A DNA stretch of 64,000 nt from Mucilaginibacter sp. dw_454. Lineage in GTDB: Bacteria > Bacteroidota > Bacteroidia > Sphingobacteriales > Sphingobacteriaceae. The stretch lies in contig NZ_JAAVVB010000001.1 of the NCBI RefSeq assembly GCF_018449775.1, positions 682,001-746,000 of the forward strand. Direction: 5' to 3'. The position numbers and the translations under genes are program-made. Under the pieces are notes generated by a model. That model searched no databases. It was not told the origin of the DNA and saw nothing but the letters and a program-made list of their open reading frames with translations. Shown one piece after another: positions 43,170 through 52,010 of the stretch. Position 1 is the stretch's first letter, and every line of letters starts with the position of its first letter.

Positions 43170-44624
43170 TTAAACAATTGTATCCCGTTGCAACGGCATG
43201 CTCATGCAATGAAATCCGCCCCGTGCCCGGGAAAGTTCTGCCGATGGCATCAGAATCAATGTGTTTTGTAAACTCTGTGGATCAACCTCATCGTTCTCAA
43301 ACTTCTTAAGCAGGTCCTTAACTTTTGCTGCGTGAAAGCCATTTTTCTTAAATGCTTCAACCGTTTTATCATTACGGTCGTAACCTAAAACAACTCCTTC
43401 TTTGATCGCTAACAGGTTGCAAGAATCTGTCCACTGCTCACGTGCATCGTAAGGGAAAGTATCATTGCCTGAGTAGATAAACTTAGTAGGTTCCTGGCTT
43501 TTTAGATCATTTTGGCTGATGTCATTGAGCAAGTCTTCTATACTATTAAACGTATGCGGCTTTTTCTTTCCTTTTTCAAATTGGATGATATCTGTACGAT
43601 CTTTTTCCTTCACCTTCTTATCGGCAAACCAAGCGATAGGCTCACTGTCCTCGGCGGGTGTTTGCGTAGTTGCCAACGAGTGTAACAACACCCAAACATT
43701 GCGTTTAACCTGGGTAAACACCGTATCAATGTGCATATAATCACGACGATGCGGAATTTTTACTATGGTGATCTTTTTAACTACATCGTTGGCAAAAAGT
43801 AGTTTAATAGCCTCGTTGGCGCCGCTTACAGACGTACGCTCACTACAACCAATAATTAAATGGTCAGCGCTGATCATCATCACGTCGCCGCCTTCCAGTG
43901 TTGTCTTTTCGTCCTGATCCTCGCCGGGGCGTAGAAAGTGCTGTACGGTTTCAGGGATCTCCAAAATGTTATGCCGGTAACCGGCAAATAGCGGATGATT
44001 AAAGAAAATATAACGGGCCAGCAAAGTCTCGCGCGAGCGGGCTTTTTTTGCCGGTTTGTTGAGCAGCATATAATTATTTATAGCGATGCCGATATCTCTC
44101 GAAAAAATCAAATTTGGGATAGGTGCAAAGATCATCTCGTTGCTATCCAATGACCCTGATATAAAGATTTTGGCCAGTTCGATAGGAGCGGTGTCTGTCA
44201 GCGTTTGCTGCAGGCGATAATTGCAACTTTCTATAGCGCAAACCGATGCTGTTAATTTGTTGCGGATATCCTCATCCTCCAAAATGTCTGCCAGCAGACT
44301 TTGTATCTCTATAACTTTATCAGACGCGTAAAACTCTTGATGATCTGGTTTAAAAAAGTTTCGGTCATTCTCGCGGGCATCAATGTCTTTTAGTTTGCCT
44401 TTTATTTTAGCCGGATCTAAAAAGTAAAGCAGCAGTTTAACATAATAATCATACTCGTTTTTACGCATGCTGTCCAGGTGTACAATGTCTTCAAAAAGCC
44501 AGTCTTGCGCTTTAGAAGGTACTACCCGCCCAAGGCCGCTGTCGGGGCTGTGAATCAACAAGGCGCGCAGGTCGCCAATTTCTGAACTTACATCTAACTT
44601 GAAATCTTTACCGGGTAGTATCAT
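43170..44624 (-). CDS. Arginine deiminase-like protein
   Basis: A 484-residue amidinotransferase-fold enzyme from the ATG at 44624. The N-terminal GDLRALLIHSPDSGLGRVVP, the central FSRDIGIAINNYMLL, EGGDVMMISADHLIIGCSER, the histidine HIDTVFTQVKRNVWVLLHS and the terminal catalytic cysteine C473 in GGFHCMSMPLQRD all match arginine deiminase. It is longer than classical ArcA (about 410) by inserts in the middle. The longer ORF to 44711 includes a hydrophobic stretch without family match, and a TAGCTTTG promoter box at 44642-44649 lies inside it, so it was rejected. Expected reaction: arginine to citrulline and ammonia. Confidence 0.87.
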   Translation of the reverse strand: MILPGKDFKLDVSSEIGDLRALLIHSPDSGLGRVVPSKAQDWLFEDIVHLDSMRKNEYDYYVKLLLYFLDPAKIKGKLKDIDARENDRNFFKPDHQEFYASDKVIEIQSLLADILEDEDIRNKLTASVCAIESCNYRLQQTLTDTAPIELAKIFISGSLDSNEMIFAPIPNLIFSRDIGIAINNYMLLNKPAKKARSRETLLARYIFFNHPLFAGYRHNILEIPETVQHFLRPGEDQDEKTTLEGGDVMMISADHLIIGCSERTSVSGANEAIKLLFANDVVKKITIVKIPHRRDYMHIDTVFTQVKRNVWVLLHSLATTQTPAEDSEPIAWFADKKVKEKDRTDIIQFEKGKKKPHTFNSIEDLLNDISQNDLKSQEPTKFIYSGNDTFPYDAREQWTDSCNLLAIKEGVVLGYDRNDKTVEAFKKNGFHAAKVKDLLKKFENDEVDPQSLQNTLILMPSAELSRARGGFHCMSMPLQRDTIV

Positions 44625-44641
44625 ATAGGTATTTAATGTCA

Positions 44642-44649
44642 CAAAGCTA
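44642..44649 (-). promoter_or_regulatory. -7 promoter box of the arginine deiminase-like gene
   Basis: The minus strand reads TAGCTTTG, matching TAnnTTTG, 17 bases upstream of the preferred ATG at 44624. Confidence 0.5.
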
Positions 44650-44753
44650 TTCAGAATAATTATGATTTCAATTAATGATGTTTTGATTTCAGATTTGTTG
44701 TAGCGTAGCAATAGCAGTGCTTAATCTTTAACCAGATTTCCCGACTAAATTGT

Positions 44754-44761
44754 TAATTTTG
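44754..44761 (+). promoter_or_regulatory. -7 promoter box of argS, start codon 4 bases away
   Basis: TAATTTTG matches TAnnTTTG and is followed by CCGC and then the ATG at 44766. Transcription would start at or beside the start codon. Confidence 0.55.
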
Positions 44762-44765
44762 CCGC

Positions 44766-46529
44766 ATGAATTTTATTATTAATGCCACTGTTAAAGCCGT
44801 AAAAACACTGTATCAAACAGACATCAATCCGTCTGATATCAGCTTGCAGGAAACGCGCAAGGAGTTTGAAGGGCAGGTTACCATTGTTACTTTTCCGTTC
44901 ACCAGGTTCTCTAAAAAATCGCCGGAGCAAACGGGCGCCGAGATCGGAGAATATTTGAAAAATGAACTGAGTGAGGTATCGGCGTTTAACGTAATAAAAG
45001 GATTTTTAAATATTTCTATAGTCAGCATTTATTGGATCGATCAACTAAATAAAGTTATTTCTGCCGATGATTTTGCCGTAGCTAAGCCCAACGGTAAAAA
45101 GGTGATGGTCGAATATTCATCGCCCAATACCAATAAGCCGCTGCACCTGGGCCACGTGCGTAATAATCTTTTAGGATATTCAGTTACGCAGATACTGGAT
45201 GCTGCAGGTTATGAGGTTATTAAAGCTAATTTGGTGAATGATAGGGGTATACACATTTGCAAATCGATGCTGGCCTGGCAAAAGTTTGGTAATGGCGAAA
45301 CGCCTGAGTCGACCGGCGAAAAAGGTGATCATTTGGTAGGTAAGTACTATGTAATTTTCGACAAAGAATATAAAAAGCAAATTGATGATCTAAAGCAAGC
45401 CGGCCAAACCGAAGAAGAAGCTAAAAAGAATGCCCCTTTAATTAAAGAAGCCCAAGAAATGCTTTTGCAATGGGAAGCAGGTGATGATAAAGTAATTGAC
45501 CTGTGGCAAACCATGAATGGCTGGGTATATGAAGGTTTTGCAACAACCTATCATAAAATGGGGGTGAACTTTGATAAATATTACTACGAAAGCAACACCT
45601 ATTTATTAGGAAAAGATATTGTTGAAGAAGGCCTGGCAAGCGGCGTATTCTTTAAAAAAGAAGACGGCTCGGTCTGGATTGATCTGACTGATGAAGGCCT
45701 TGACCAAAAACTGGTATTACGTGCCGATGGTACTTCGGTTTATATTACCCAGGACATGGGAACCGCGCAGCTGAAATACGACGACTACCAAATGGACGAG
45801 TCTATTTATGTAGTGGGTAACGAGCAGGATTATCACTTTAAGGTGTTATTCCTGATCCTTCAAAAACTGGGTAAAAGCTGGGCCAAAGGATTATATCACT
45901 TGTCGTACGGCATGGTTGATCTACCTTCTGGTAAAATGAAATCTCGTGAAGGAACTGTGGTTGATGCTGATGATTTGATTGCCGAAATGGAATCAACAGC
46001 CAAAGAACAAACCGAGGCTTTGGGTAAGATTAATGATTTTAGCGACGAAGAAAAAGAACAACTGTACCACACCATTGGTATGGGGGCCTTGAAATATTTC
46101 TTGTTAAAAGTTGACCCAAAAAAACGTTTATTGTTTGATCCGAACGAGTCTGTAGATTTCCAGGGACATACCGGGCCATTTATACAATATACACACGCTC
46201 GTATAAAGTCAGTGTTAAACAGGGCAACTATTACCGGCGTAGAAACAGAACCTGCTGAACTAGCGCCCGAAGAACGTGATCTGATTTTACTATTAACTCA
46301 ATTTCCGGGTATCATACAACAAGCTGCTGCCGGCTACAATCCGGGATTGGTGGCCAATTATTCTTATGAGGTGGCTAAGGGCTACAATAAGTTTTATCAT
46401 GAACATTCTATATTACAAGCCGAAGATGAATTAGTGAAACAGTTTAGATTAAAGCTTTCAGCATCATCGGCAAAAGTTATTAGTAGGGCAATGGCTTTGT
46501 TAGGGATACTAGTGCCGGAGCGCATGTGA
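44766..46529 (+). CDS. argS: Arginine-tRNA ligase
   Basis: ArgS charges tRNA-Arg. The 587-residue protein has the N-terminal Add1-like domain (1-110), the class I signature HLGHVRNNLLGYS at about residue 125 (HIGH-type), the KMSKS-equivalent GKMKSREGTVVDADDL near residue 395, and the C-terminal anticodon-binding helical domain with LILLLTQFPGIIQQA. The length matches family members. It is divergent from the arginine deiminase-like gene. Its promoter box is so close to the ATG that the message is likely leaderless. Confidence 0.97.
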   Translation: MNFIINATVKAVKTLYQTDINPSDISLQETRKEFEGQVTIVTFPFTRFSKKSPEQTGAEIGEYLKNELSEVSAFNVIKGFLNISIVSIYWIDQLNKVISADDFAVAKPNGKKVMVEYSSPNTNKPLHLGHVRNNLLGYSVTQILDAAGYEVIKANLVNDRGIHICKSMLAWQKFGNGETPESTGEKGDHLVGKYYVIFDKEYKKQIDDLKQAGQTEEEAKKNAPLIKEAQEMLLQWEAGDDKVIDLWQTMNGWVYEGFATTYHKMGVNFDKYYYESNTYLLGKDIVEEGLASGVFFKKEDGSVWIDLTDEGLDQKLVLRADGTSVYITQDMGTAQLKYDDYQMDESIYVVGNEQDYHFKVLFLILQKLGKSWAKGLYHLSYGMVDLPSGKMKSREGTVVDADDLIAEMESTAKEQTEALGKINDFSDEEKEQLYHTIGMGALKYFLLKVDPKKRLLFDPNESVDFQGHTGPFIQYTHARIKSVLNRATITGVETEPAELAPEERDLILLLTQFPGIIQQAAAGYNPGLVANYSYEVAKGYNKFYHEHSILQAEDELVKQFRLKLSASSAKVISRAMALLGILVPERM

Positions 46530-46749
46530 TTTTCGTCGATTAAAAACCTACGGTTTTAAAGTGGGCTATAATCGTAAGGCTACTAACTAAAACATCTAAC
46601 ATTACACTATATCTATTTAAAGACTGAACTTATTCGCTATTAATAGCGTATAAATAAATATGTAATAAGTCGAAGAAATAATATTTAAAATGGCCCGAAT
46701 ATTGTGTTAATTCAAACGACTCTGCATCTACTTATTGAAAAATTGAAAC

Positions 46750-47001
46750 ATGAAAGATATAATTTTACCAAATCATCAAAATTATCATCGCAACTTATCA
46801 TATTCGGATCCCGAACGCATGCGATATAATAGGATTAAAATAAATATTGTATTGATATCAACCATTTTAGGGGTTTGTGTTACAATGCGCATGTCTGATA
46901 AAAAAGCCCAACGGGACCTGAATGAGAATACAAAGCAGCGCTATTTTGATGCACCAAAGCTTAATCAGTTTTCGAAATTTAATTATAGCCAGGTAGCTTA
47001 G
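46750..47001 (+). CDS. Hypothetical 83-residue protein
   Basis: A small protein beginning MKDIILPNHQNYHRNLSYSD, with one moderately hydrophobic segment (INIVLISTILGVCVTM) and a polar C-terminus (NENTKQRYFDAPKLNQFSKF). It may be a single-span membrane protein. It stands alone between argS and a DUF1080 gene, and no family is recognised. The 220-base gap upstream (46530-46749) is AT-rich with no further feature. Confidence 0.5.
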   Translation: MKDIILPNHQNYHRNLSYSDPERMRYNRIKINIVLISTILGVCVTMRMSDKKAQRDLNENTKQRYFDAPKLNQFSKFNYSQVA

Positions 47002-47143
47002 CCATATTGCTTTAGGTTAAGTCAAAATTAATATTGGTGTTCAAAAAAACAACCACTTTCTAGTATACTATACACAACTGTCATCTTATATATACGAGAT
47101 GACTTTTTTTATTATGTTTGTTAACCAAACATCTTTAAAAATT

Positions 47144-47920
47144 ATGAACAAAAAACAATCATTATTGCTGGCAGCGATACTTGCAGCAAGTACGTTGGTA
47201 GCTAATGCTCAAATGAAGCATGAGGATACTGAAGTTTACGAACCAGTTCCAAATGTAGTTACCCCGGGAAAAACCAACACCGACGCTCCGTCAGACGCAA
47301 CGGTATTGTTTGATGGAAAAAGTCTTGACCAGTGGACTATGACTGATCATCGTGGTGATGCGGCTTCATGGAACGTTGCTGATGGCATACTGACCGTTAA
47401 TAAACATAGCGGAAATATCGAAACCAAAAAATCATTTTCGAACTATCAGTTGCATGTAGAATGGCGCATACCTACCAATATTACGGGCAGCGATCAGGCA
47501 CGTGGTAACAGTGGCGTATTCCTGGCATCTCTGGGTGGGGGCGACGCTGGTTATGAACTGCAGGTACTTGATTCTTACAAAAATAAAACTTATGTAAACG
47601 GCCAGGCCGGTAGTATTTATAAACAATTTATTCCATTGGTTAACCCGGCAAAGCCACCCGGCGAATGGCAGACTTATGATGTGATCTGGACCGCACCGAC
47701 ATTTAATGATGACGGCTCTGTTAAAACTCCTGCCAGAGCTACGGTTTTGTTTAATGGCGTATTGGTACAAAATAATGTATCGCTATTGGGTCCAACCGTA
47801 TTTGTTGGTCATCCAACCTATGACAATGCTAAACATGGTCCTGCTCCAATTAAGCTACAGGCACATGGAGATCATAGCGAACCAATTAGTTACCGTAATA
47901 TCTGGGTAAGAGAGCTGTAA
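47144..47920 (+). CDS. 3-keto-disaccharide hydrolase domain (DUF1080) protein
   Basis: A 258-residue secreted protein from the ATG at 47144: signal peptide MNKKQSLLLAAILAASTLVA, linker PVPNVVTPGKTNTDAPSDAT, then a DUF1080 domain with VLFDGKSLDQWTM, ARGNSGVFLASLGGGDAGYE, YELQVLDSYKNKTY and the end KLQAHGDHSEPISYRNIWVR. It is the close paralogue of 24605-25393; the linker and C-terminus are nearly identical. An in-frame ATG at 47099 precedes the signal peptide by 15 residues and was rejected. A terminator follows at 47947. Confidence 0.91.
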   Translation: MNKKQSLLLAAILAASTLVANAQMKHEDTEVYEPVPNVVTPGKTNTDAPSDATVLFDGKSLDQWTMTDHRGDAASWNVADGILTVNKHSGNIETKKSFSNYQLHVEWRIPTNITGSDQARGNSGVFLASLGGGDAGYELQVLDSYKNKTYVNGQAGSIYKQFIPLVNPAKPPGEWQTYDVIWTAPTFNDDGSVKTPARATVLFNGVLVQNNVSLLGPTVFVGHPTYDNAKHGPAPIKLQAHGDHSEPISYRNIWVREL

Positions 47921-47946
47921 ATATATTTTTTTAGACATATTTCAAT

Positions 47947-47990
47947 AAAAAGCCATTTTGGTGAAACAATTTTCACTAAAATGGCTTTTT
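47947..47990 (+). terminator. Rho-independent terminator of the third DUF1080 gene
   Basis: A 20-bp stem (arms 47947-47966 and 47971-47990, one G-T pair) with loop CAAT, A-rich on the left and T-rich on the right. Confidence 0.85.
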
Positions 47991-48154
47991 TGTTTGAAAC
48001 AGATTGAGAGAATGAGCTAAATGTTGAGGAATTTTTAAAATAATATTAAGAAATCCCTATTGTCGCTATTTTTTTACATCATTTGATTTTCAACTAATAG
48101 TAAATTATTATATTTAAGCAATTAACAATTGTTCTTTAATCAATCACAACAATC

Positions 48155-48391
48155 ATGAAAAAACTTCCCCTGGTTTTTTGCTGTCTATTTTTTGCATGTT
48201 CGTCAGAAAAAGAGGTTATAAACAATCAAGTTGTATTTAGCCGGCATCCACAGCCTTTTCATGTTTCAACAGTAGGAGAGTGGCATACTGGGTATAAAAT
48301 CTATACACTTACAGATGCCAATGATATTTATTTTACAGTTAAAGTAAATGTAGTTAGAGCTTTGAAACGCGGCGATGTGTATGTTCCGTGA
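48155..48391 (+). CDS. Small lipoprotein
   Basis: A 78-residue protein with a lipoprotein signal MKKLPLVFCCLFFACSSEKE (lipobox FFAC followed by SS). The mature part, about 60 residues, is beta-rich (YKIYTLTDANDIYFTVKVNV) and has no recognised family. It is followed by a 94-base gap and a MazG-like gene. Function unknown. Confidence 0.65.
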   Translation: MKKLPLVFCCLFFACSSEKEVINNQVVFSRHPQPFHVSTVGEWHTGYKIYTLTDANDIYFTVKVNVVRALKRGDVYVP

Positions 48392-48485
48392 ATTACTAAC
48401 CTGTTATTGATAAGTAGCGCCTTATTTATAACTTAGCGACGTAAAGGATTCGATATCCGCAGCTAATTTATAATACAAGCTTATC

Positions 48486-48956
48486 ATGATTAAAGATCTA
48501 AATTCACTGAACCAGGTAGCAGAATTTCATACTACATTTAAACACCCTATACTGCCTGAGCCTACTATACCATCCCCTGAACGATGTAAGTTACGCGTTG
48601 AGTTGCTGGCCGAAGAACTGAAGGAATTACAGCAAGCCATTAATGACAATGACCTGGTAGAAATAGCCGATGCGTTATGCGACCTGCAGTACGTACTATC
48701 CGGCGCTGTACTGGAATTTGGTTTAGGCGAAAAATTCAAAGAACTTTTTGACGAAGTGCATCGCTCAAATATGAGCAAAGCCTGCAAGACCATTGAAGAG
48801 GCTGATGCTACCATTGCGCATTATAAAGGCAAAGACAATACCGAATCATACCATAAAGAAATTGATGGCCTGTTTCTGGTTTATCGTACCCAGGACGATA
48901 AAACACTGAAATCGATCAATTATTCGCCTGCAGATTTGGGCAAGATATTAGGCTAA
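48486..48956 (+). CDS. MazG-like/all-alpha NTP pyrophosphohydrolase
   Basis: A 156-residue protein of the all-alpha NTP-PPase superfamily. The metal-binding helices are visible as VELLAEELKELQQAINDN (E-E-x-x-E pattern) near residue 38 and VEIADALCDLQYVL (E-x-x-D) near residue 58. The C-terminal EIDGLFLVYRTQDDKTLKSI is an extension of unknown function. It likely hydrolyses non-canonical nucleotides or a phosphoribosyl nucleotide. The gene ends three bases before the pseudouridine synthase ATG, so the two are co-transcribed. Confidence 0.85.
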   Translation: MIKDLNSLNQVAEFHTTFKHPILPEPTIPSPERCKLRVELLAEELKELQQAINDNDLVEIADALCDLQYVLSGAVLEFGLGEKFKELFDEVHRSNMSKACKTIEEADATIAHYKGKDNTESYHKEIDGLFLVYRTQDDKTLKSINYSPADLGKILG

Positions 48957-48959
48957 TTG

Positions 48960-49637
48960 ATGCTGGATATTCTTTATCAGGACGACTATCTGGTTGCTAT
49001 AAATAAACCGCATGGTTTACTGGTACATCGCTCTACCATAGCTGCCGACGCCAGTGAATTTGCGTTGCAATTGTTAAGAGATCAGGTAGGCGCCAAAGTA
49101 AATCCCGCTCACAGGTTAGACAGGGCAACCGGCGGTGTATTGCTTTTTGCGTTTGATAAGGACATCGAGATAGCTATGCAACAGCTATTTGCTGATAATC
49201 GCGTTAGCAAAACTTACCTGGCAATTGTAAGGGGGCACACGCCAGATGCAGAGGACATTAATTATCCGCTGAAAAAAGAAAATGGCACTTTACAGGACGC
49301 TTTTACCCATTACTCTACTTTAAAACAGGCAGAGTTGCCAGTTCCACTTGGCAAACATGATACCTCCAGATATTCGTTGGTAGAAGTTAAACCTTCTACT
49401 GGCCGTATGCATCAAATCAGAAAACATCTGAGTCACGTCAATCATCCTATAATAGGCGATACCACACATGGCTGTAATAAGCAAAATAAGCTTTTCAGAG
49501 AACGTTGGGCCATGACAACATTAATGCTTCACGCCTCGCAGCTAAAGTTTAAACATCCGGTAACCGATGTAGAGGTTAACATCGACGCAGCTGTAAATGG
49601 CGAATTTGACCGGGTAATGCAGCTGATGGGCTGGTAA
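48960..49637 (+). CDS. TruC/RluA-family pseudouridine synthase
   Basis: A 225-residue RNA pseudouridine synthase. The catalytic aspartate lies in HRLDRATGGVLLFAFD near residue 54, the family's motif II. VNKPHGLLVH-like INKPHGLLVHRST near residue 14 and the motif GRMHQIRKHLSHVNHPIIGD near residue 150 confirm the TruC/RluA type. There is no S4 domain. TruC modifies U65 of tRNA; the target here is inferred by similarity only. The frame also allows a TTG one codon earlier, but the ATG at 48960 is preferred. Confidence 0.9.
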   Translation: MLDILYQDDYLVAINKPHGLLVHRSTIAADASEFALQLLRDQVGAKVNPAHRLDRATGGVLLFAFDKDIEIAMQQLFADNRVSKTYLAIVRGHTPDAEDINYPLKKENGTLQDAFTHYSTLKQAELPVPLGKHDTSRYSLVEVKPSTGRMHQIRKHLSHVNHPIIGDTTHGCNKQNKLFRERWAMTTLMLHASQLKFKHPVTDVEVNIDAAVNGEFDRVMQLMGW

Positions 49638-49674
49638 ATTCCAAACAAACGCGACAGTATATTGTAGTAAAGGC

Positions 49675-49935
49675 ATGACAGATCCGTTAAATTATACAAT
49701 TTATAAAGATGGTGAAGAGCATAACATCACCATTACCCCGGTAAACCAAAATGTCGCCGGTGGTAATTTATACTCGACAGGCGTGTTCAAACTTACTGAA
49801 GGCGAGGTAGGCATGGGCGATATTGTGTTTGACGACCAAATGCAACAATGGGAATACACCGGTATGGGTGATCTAACCCATCAGGACGCGGCAGAAATTG
49901 CAGGCTTTATCAAAGTAAATGATACTCGCAATTAA
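49675..49935 (+). CDS. Hypothetical 86-residue protein
   Basis: A small acidic beta-rich protein starting MTDPLNYTIYKDGEEHNITI, with glycine-containing turns (NVAGGNLYSTG and GEVGMGD) and no cysteine, signal peptide or membrane helix. It is read in the same direction as the pseudouridine synthase gene, 37 bases downstream. Family unknown. An inverted repeat follows. Confidence 0.6.
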   Translation: MTDPLNYTIYKDGEEHNITITPVNQNVAGGNLYSTGVFKLTEGEVGMGDIVFDDQMQQWEYTGMGDLTHQDAAEIAGFIKVNDTRN

Positions 49936-49948
49936 ACGCTTCTTAATG

Positions 49949-49999
49949 TAAAGGTAAATTTACAGGTATTGCAGGTAAACATTCCTAAATTTACCTTTA
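49949..49999. repeat. Perfect 14-bp AT-rich inverted repeat
   Basis: Arms TAAAGGTAAATTTA (49949-49962) and TAAATTTACCTTTA (49986-49999) with a 23-base spacer, 34 bases upstream of the DUF4337 gene. The position fits an operator better than a terminator, since the stem is AT-rich and has no T-tract. Confidence 0.6.
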
Positions 50000-50032
50000 T
50001 ACCATCGAACTTAAATTACTGTATCCTTTAAA

Positions 50033-50581
50033 ATGGACGAAATAGAAGATTACTCGGAAAAAATTCACGAACAAAGTAATGAACATGCTCACCACATCCT
50101 GCAGGAGGGTAAAGAGCGCTGGGTGTTGTTTGTAGCGCTCTCTACAGCATTAATTGCGGTATTGGCTGCCATAACAGGCTTATTGGCCGGCGAGCACGCA
50201 GATGAAGCCATGCTGGCTCAAATTCATTCATCTGACCAATGGGCATTTTACCAGGCCAAAGGCATTAAATCTGAAACACTAAGCGAGGCTAATAAATTAT
50301 TGGTAGCGTTTGGTAAACCCGCGATAGCGGAAGATCAGGCTAAAATTGCTGCGAACAAAAAAGAGCAGGCTGAGATCAAAGAAAAAGCCGAAGACTTTCA
50401 AAAAGAATCGACCATGCATAGCGAGAAGCATAGCATTTTTGCGCATGGTATTACTATGTTTCAGATCTCCATCGCTATTGGGGCCATATCTATCATTGTT
50501 AAGCGCAAGAGTTTATGGCTGGTAAGTATGGGCTTTGCCTGTGTTGGAATTGTTTTTTTATTGCAGGGATTGCTATTTTAA
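50033..50581 (+). CDS. DUF4337-like membrane protein
   Basis: A 182-residue protein with a charged N-terminus (EDYSEKIHEQSNEHAHHIL), one helix (LFVALSTALIAVLAAITGLL), a charged amphipathic middle (residues 60-125) and two more hydrophobic segments at the C-terminus. The SSDQWAFYQAKGIK segment is the DUF4337 hallmark. Function unknown. It begins the unit with the secreted oxidoreductase, which starts 14 bases later. Confidence 0.83.
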   Translation: MDEIEDYSEKIHEQSNEHAHHILQEGKERWVLFVALSTALIAVLAAITGLLAGEHADEAMLAQIHSSDQWAFYQAKGIKSETLSEANKLLVAFGKPAIAEDQAKIAANKKEQAEIKEKAEDFQKESTMHSEKHSIFAHGITMFQISIAIGAISIIVKRKSLWLVSMGFACVGIVFLLQGLLF

Positions 50582-50595
50582 ATTGATATCAACTT

Positions 50596-51975
50596 ATGAA
50601 GAGTTTTGTAGGTAAATATGCTTTGCTGGCTGCTATGTTCATCAGCTATTCGGCTCACGCTCAACTTCAGGAAGACGAAAAGGTGAAACTCATCACCTTA
50701 GATCCGGGGCATTTTCATGCCGCATTAGTTCAAAAGACCACTTTACCTGATATTGAGTCTGACGTTTATGTTTATGCACCCAAAGGTCCTGATGTTAAAT
50801 CTCATCTGGATAAAATAGACGCGTACAACTTTCGCAAAGCCGACCCTACGCATTGGAGCGAAATAGTATATACCGGCCCTGATTTTTTTGAAAAGATGAT
50901 TGCCGAAAAAAAAGGCAACGTGGTGGTCATGGCCGGTAACAATCGCAAAAAGACCGAGTATATCAAAAAATCAATAGACGCAGGTTTCAATGTATTGGGC
51001 GATAAACCGATGGCTATTGATGCAGAGCACTTTGAAATGCTGAAAGAGGCATTTACAAACGCCGCTAAAAAGAAATTGGTATTGTACGATATCATGACCG
51101 AGCGTTATGAGATTACCAACACTTTACAGCGCGAGTTTGCCATGATTCCGGAGGTATTTGGCGATCTGAAAAAGGGTACGCCTAAAAACCCCGGCGTTGA
51201 GATGCAGAGTGTACACTACTTTTATAAATATGTATCGGGTAATGTACTGAGCAGACCTGACTGGTTTTTTGACACCAAACAACAGGGCGAAGGTTTGCAG
51301 GATGTTGGTACGCACCTGGTTGATTTAACGCAATGGGAGTGTTTCCCGGATAAGATTATTAACTATAAAAAGGACATTCAATTTAATAATGCCCGCCGGT
51401 GGCCGTCGTATGTTACGTTAAGCCAGTTTAAGGCCATAACTAAACTGGATGGTTTCCCCGACTTTTTGAAAAACAATGTAGTTAAAGACACTATCCTGAA
51501 AGTTTACGCAAACGGATCAGTCAACTATAGGCTATTTGGCGTTAACGTTAAGCTCACAGCTAAATGGGCCTATGCTGCGCCTGATAACAGCGGCGATAGT
51601 CAGAATTCGGTTTTGCATGGTTCTAAAGCTGATTTGTATGTGCGCCAAACCGCGACAGAGAAATATCTGCCCACGCTGTATATCGAGCCTGTCAATCCAT
51701 CGGCAGATTATGAGAAGTTGTTAATGGCGCGCTTGAAAGACCTGCAAAAAAAATATGCCGGCATTGATTTAAAAAAGAATGACAAAGGATGGGAGGTTAT
51801 CATCCCCGAAAAATATAAAGACGGTCACGAGGCGCATTTCGGCCGCGTTACAGAGAAATACCTGGGTTATTTACGAGATGGCGATATGCCAGCCTGGGAA
51901 GTGCCTGACATGATTGCTAAGTACTATACAACCACCACCGCACTGGCATTATCAAAAGGTAAGAGTAAAGAATAA
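50596..51975 (+). CDS. Secreted Gfo/Idh/MocA-family oxidoreductase
   Basis: A 459-residue oxidoreductase with a signal peptide (MKSFVGKYALLAAMFISYSA, cleavage near AHA-Q). The N-terminal Rossmann-like domain is modified; the family's catalytic EKP-type motif appears as LGDKPMAID near residue 137. The C-terminal domain resembles the putative oxidoreductase C-terminal (PF16490) type, with DVGTHLVDLTQW. Such exported proteins are thought to keep a bound NAD(P) and to oxidise or reduce sugars in the periplasm. In the same window are three DUF1080 hydrolases, which act on 3-keto sugars. Confidence 0.88.
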   Translation: MKSFVGKYALLAAMFISYSAHAQLQEDEKVKLITLDPGHFHAALVQKTTLPDIESDVYVYAPKGPDVKSHLDKIDAYNFRKADPTHWSEIVYTGPDFFEKMIAEKKGNVVVMAGNNRKKTEYIKKSIDAGFNVLGDKPMAIDAEHFEMLKEAFTNAAKKKLVLYDIMTERYEITNTLQREFAMIPEVFGDLKKGTPKNPGVEMQSVHYFYKYVSGNVLSRPDWFFDTKQQGEGLQDVGTHLVDLTQWECFPDKIINYKKDIQFNNARRWPSYVTLSQFKAITKLDGFPDFLKNNVVKDTILKVYANGSVNYRLFGVNVKLTAKWAYAAPDNSGDSQNSVLHGSKADLYVRQTATEKYLPTLYIEPVNPSADYEKLLMARLKDLQKKYAGIDLKKNDKGWEVIIPEKYKDGHEAHFGRVTEKYLGYLRDGDMPAWEVPDMIAKYYTTTTALALSKGKSKE

Positions 51976-51998
51976 CCCGATTTTTCTGCAATTAGGCG

Positions 51999-52006
51999 TA
52001 TCTTTG
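51999..52006 (+). promoter_or_regulatory. -7 promoter box of the helicase gene, start codon 4 bases away
   Basis: TATCTTTG matches TAnnTTTG and is followed by CGTC and the ATG at 52011, predicting a leaderless message. Confidence 0.55.
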
Positions 52007-52010
52007 CGTC

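Noticed and set aside
43170..44711. Complete arginine deiminase (ADI) operon with carbamate kinase and transcarbamylase
   Set aside because: Only the deiminase-like gene and CtlX are present. No arcB- or arcC-type gene lies in the block.
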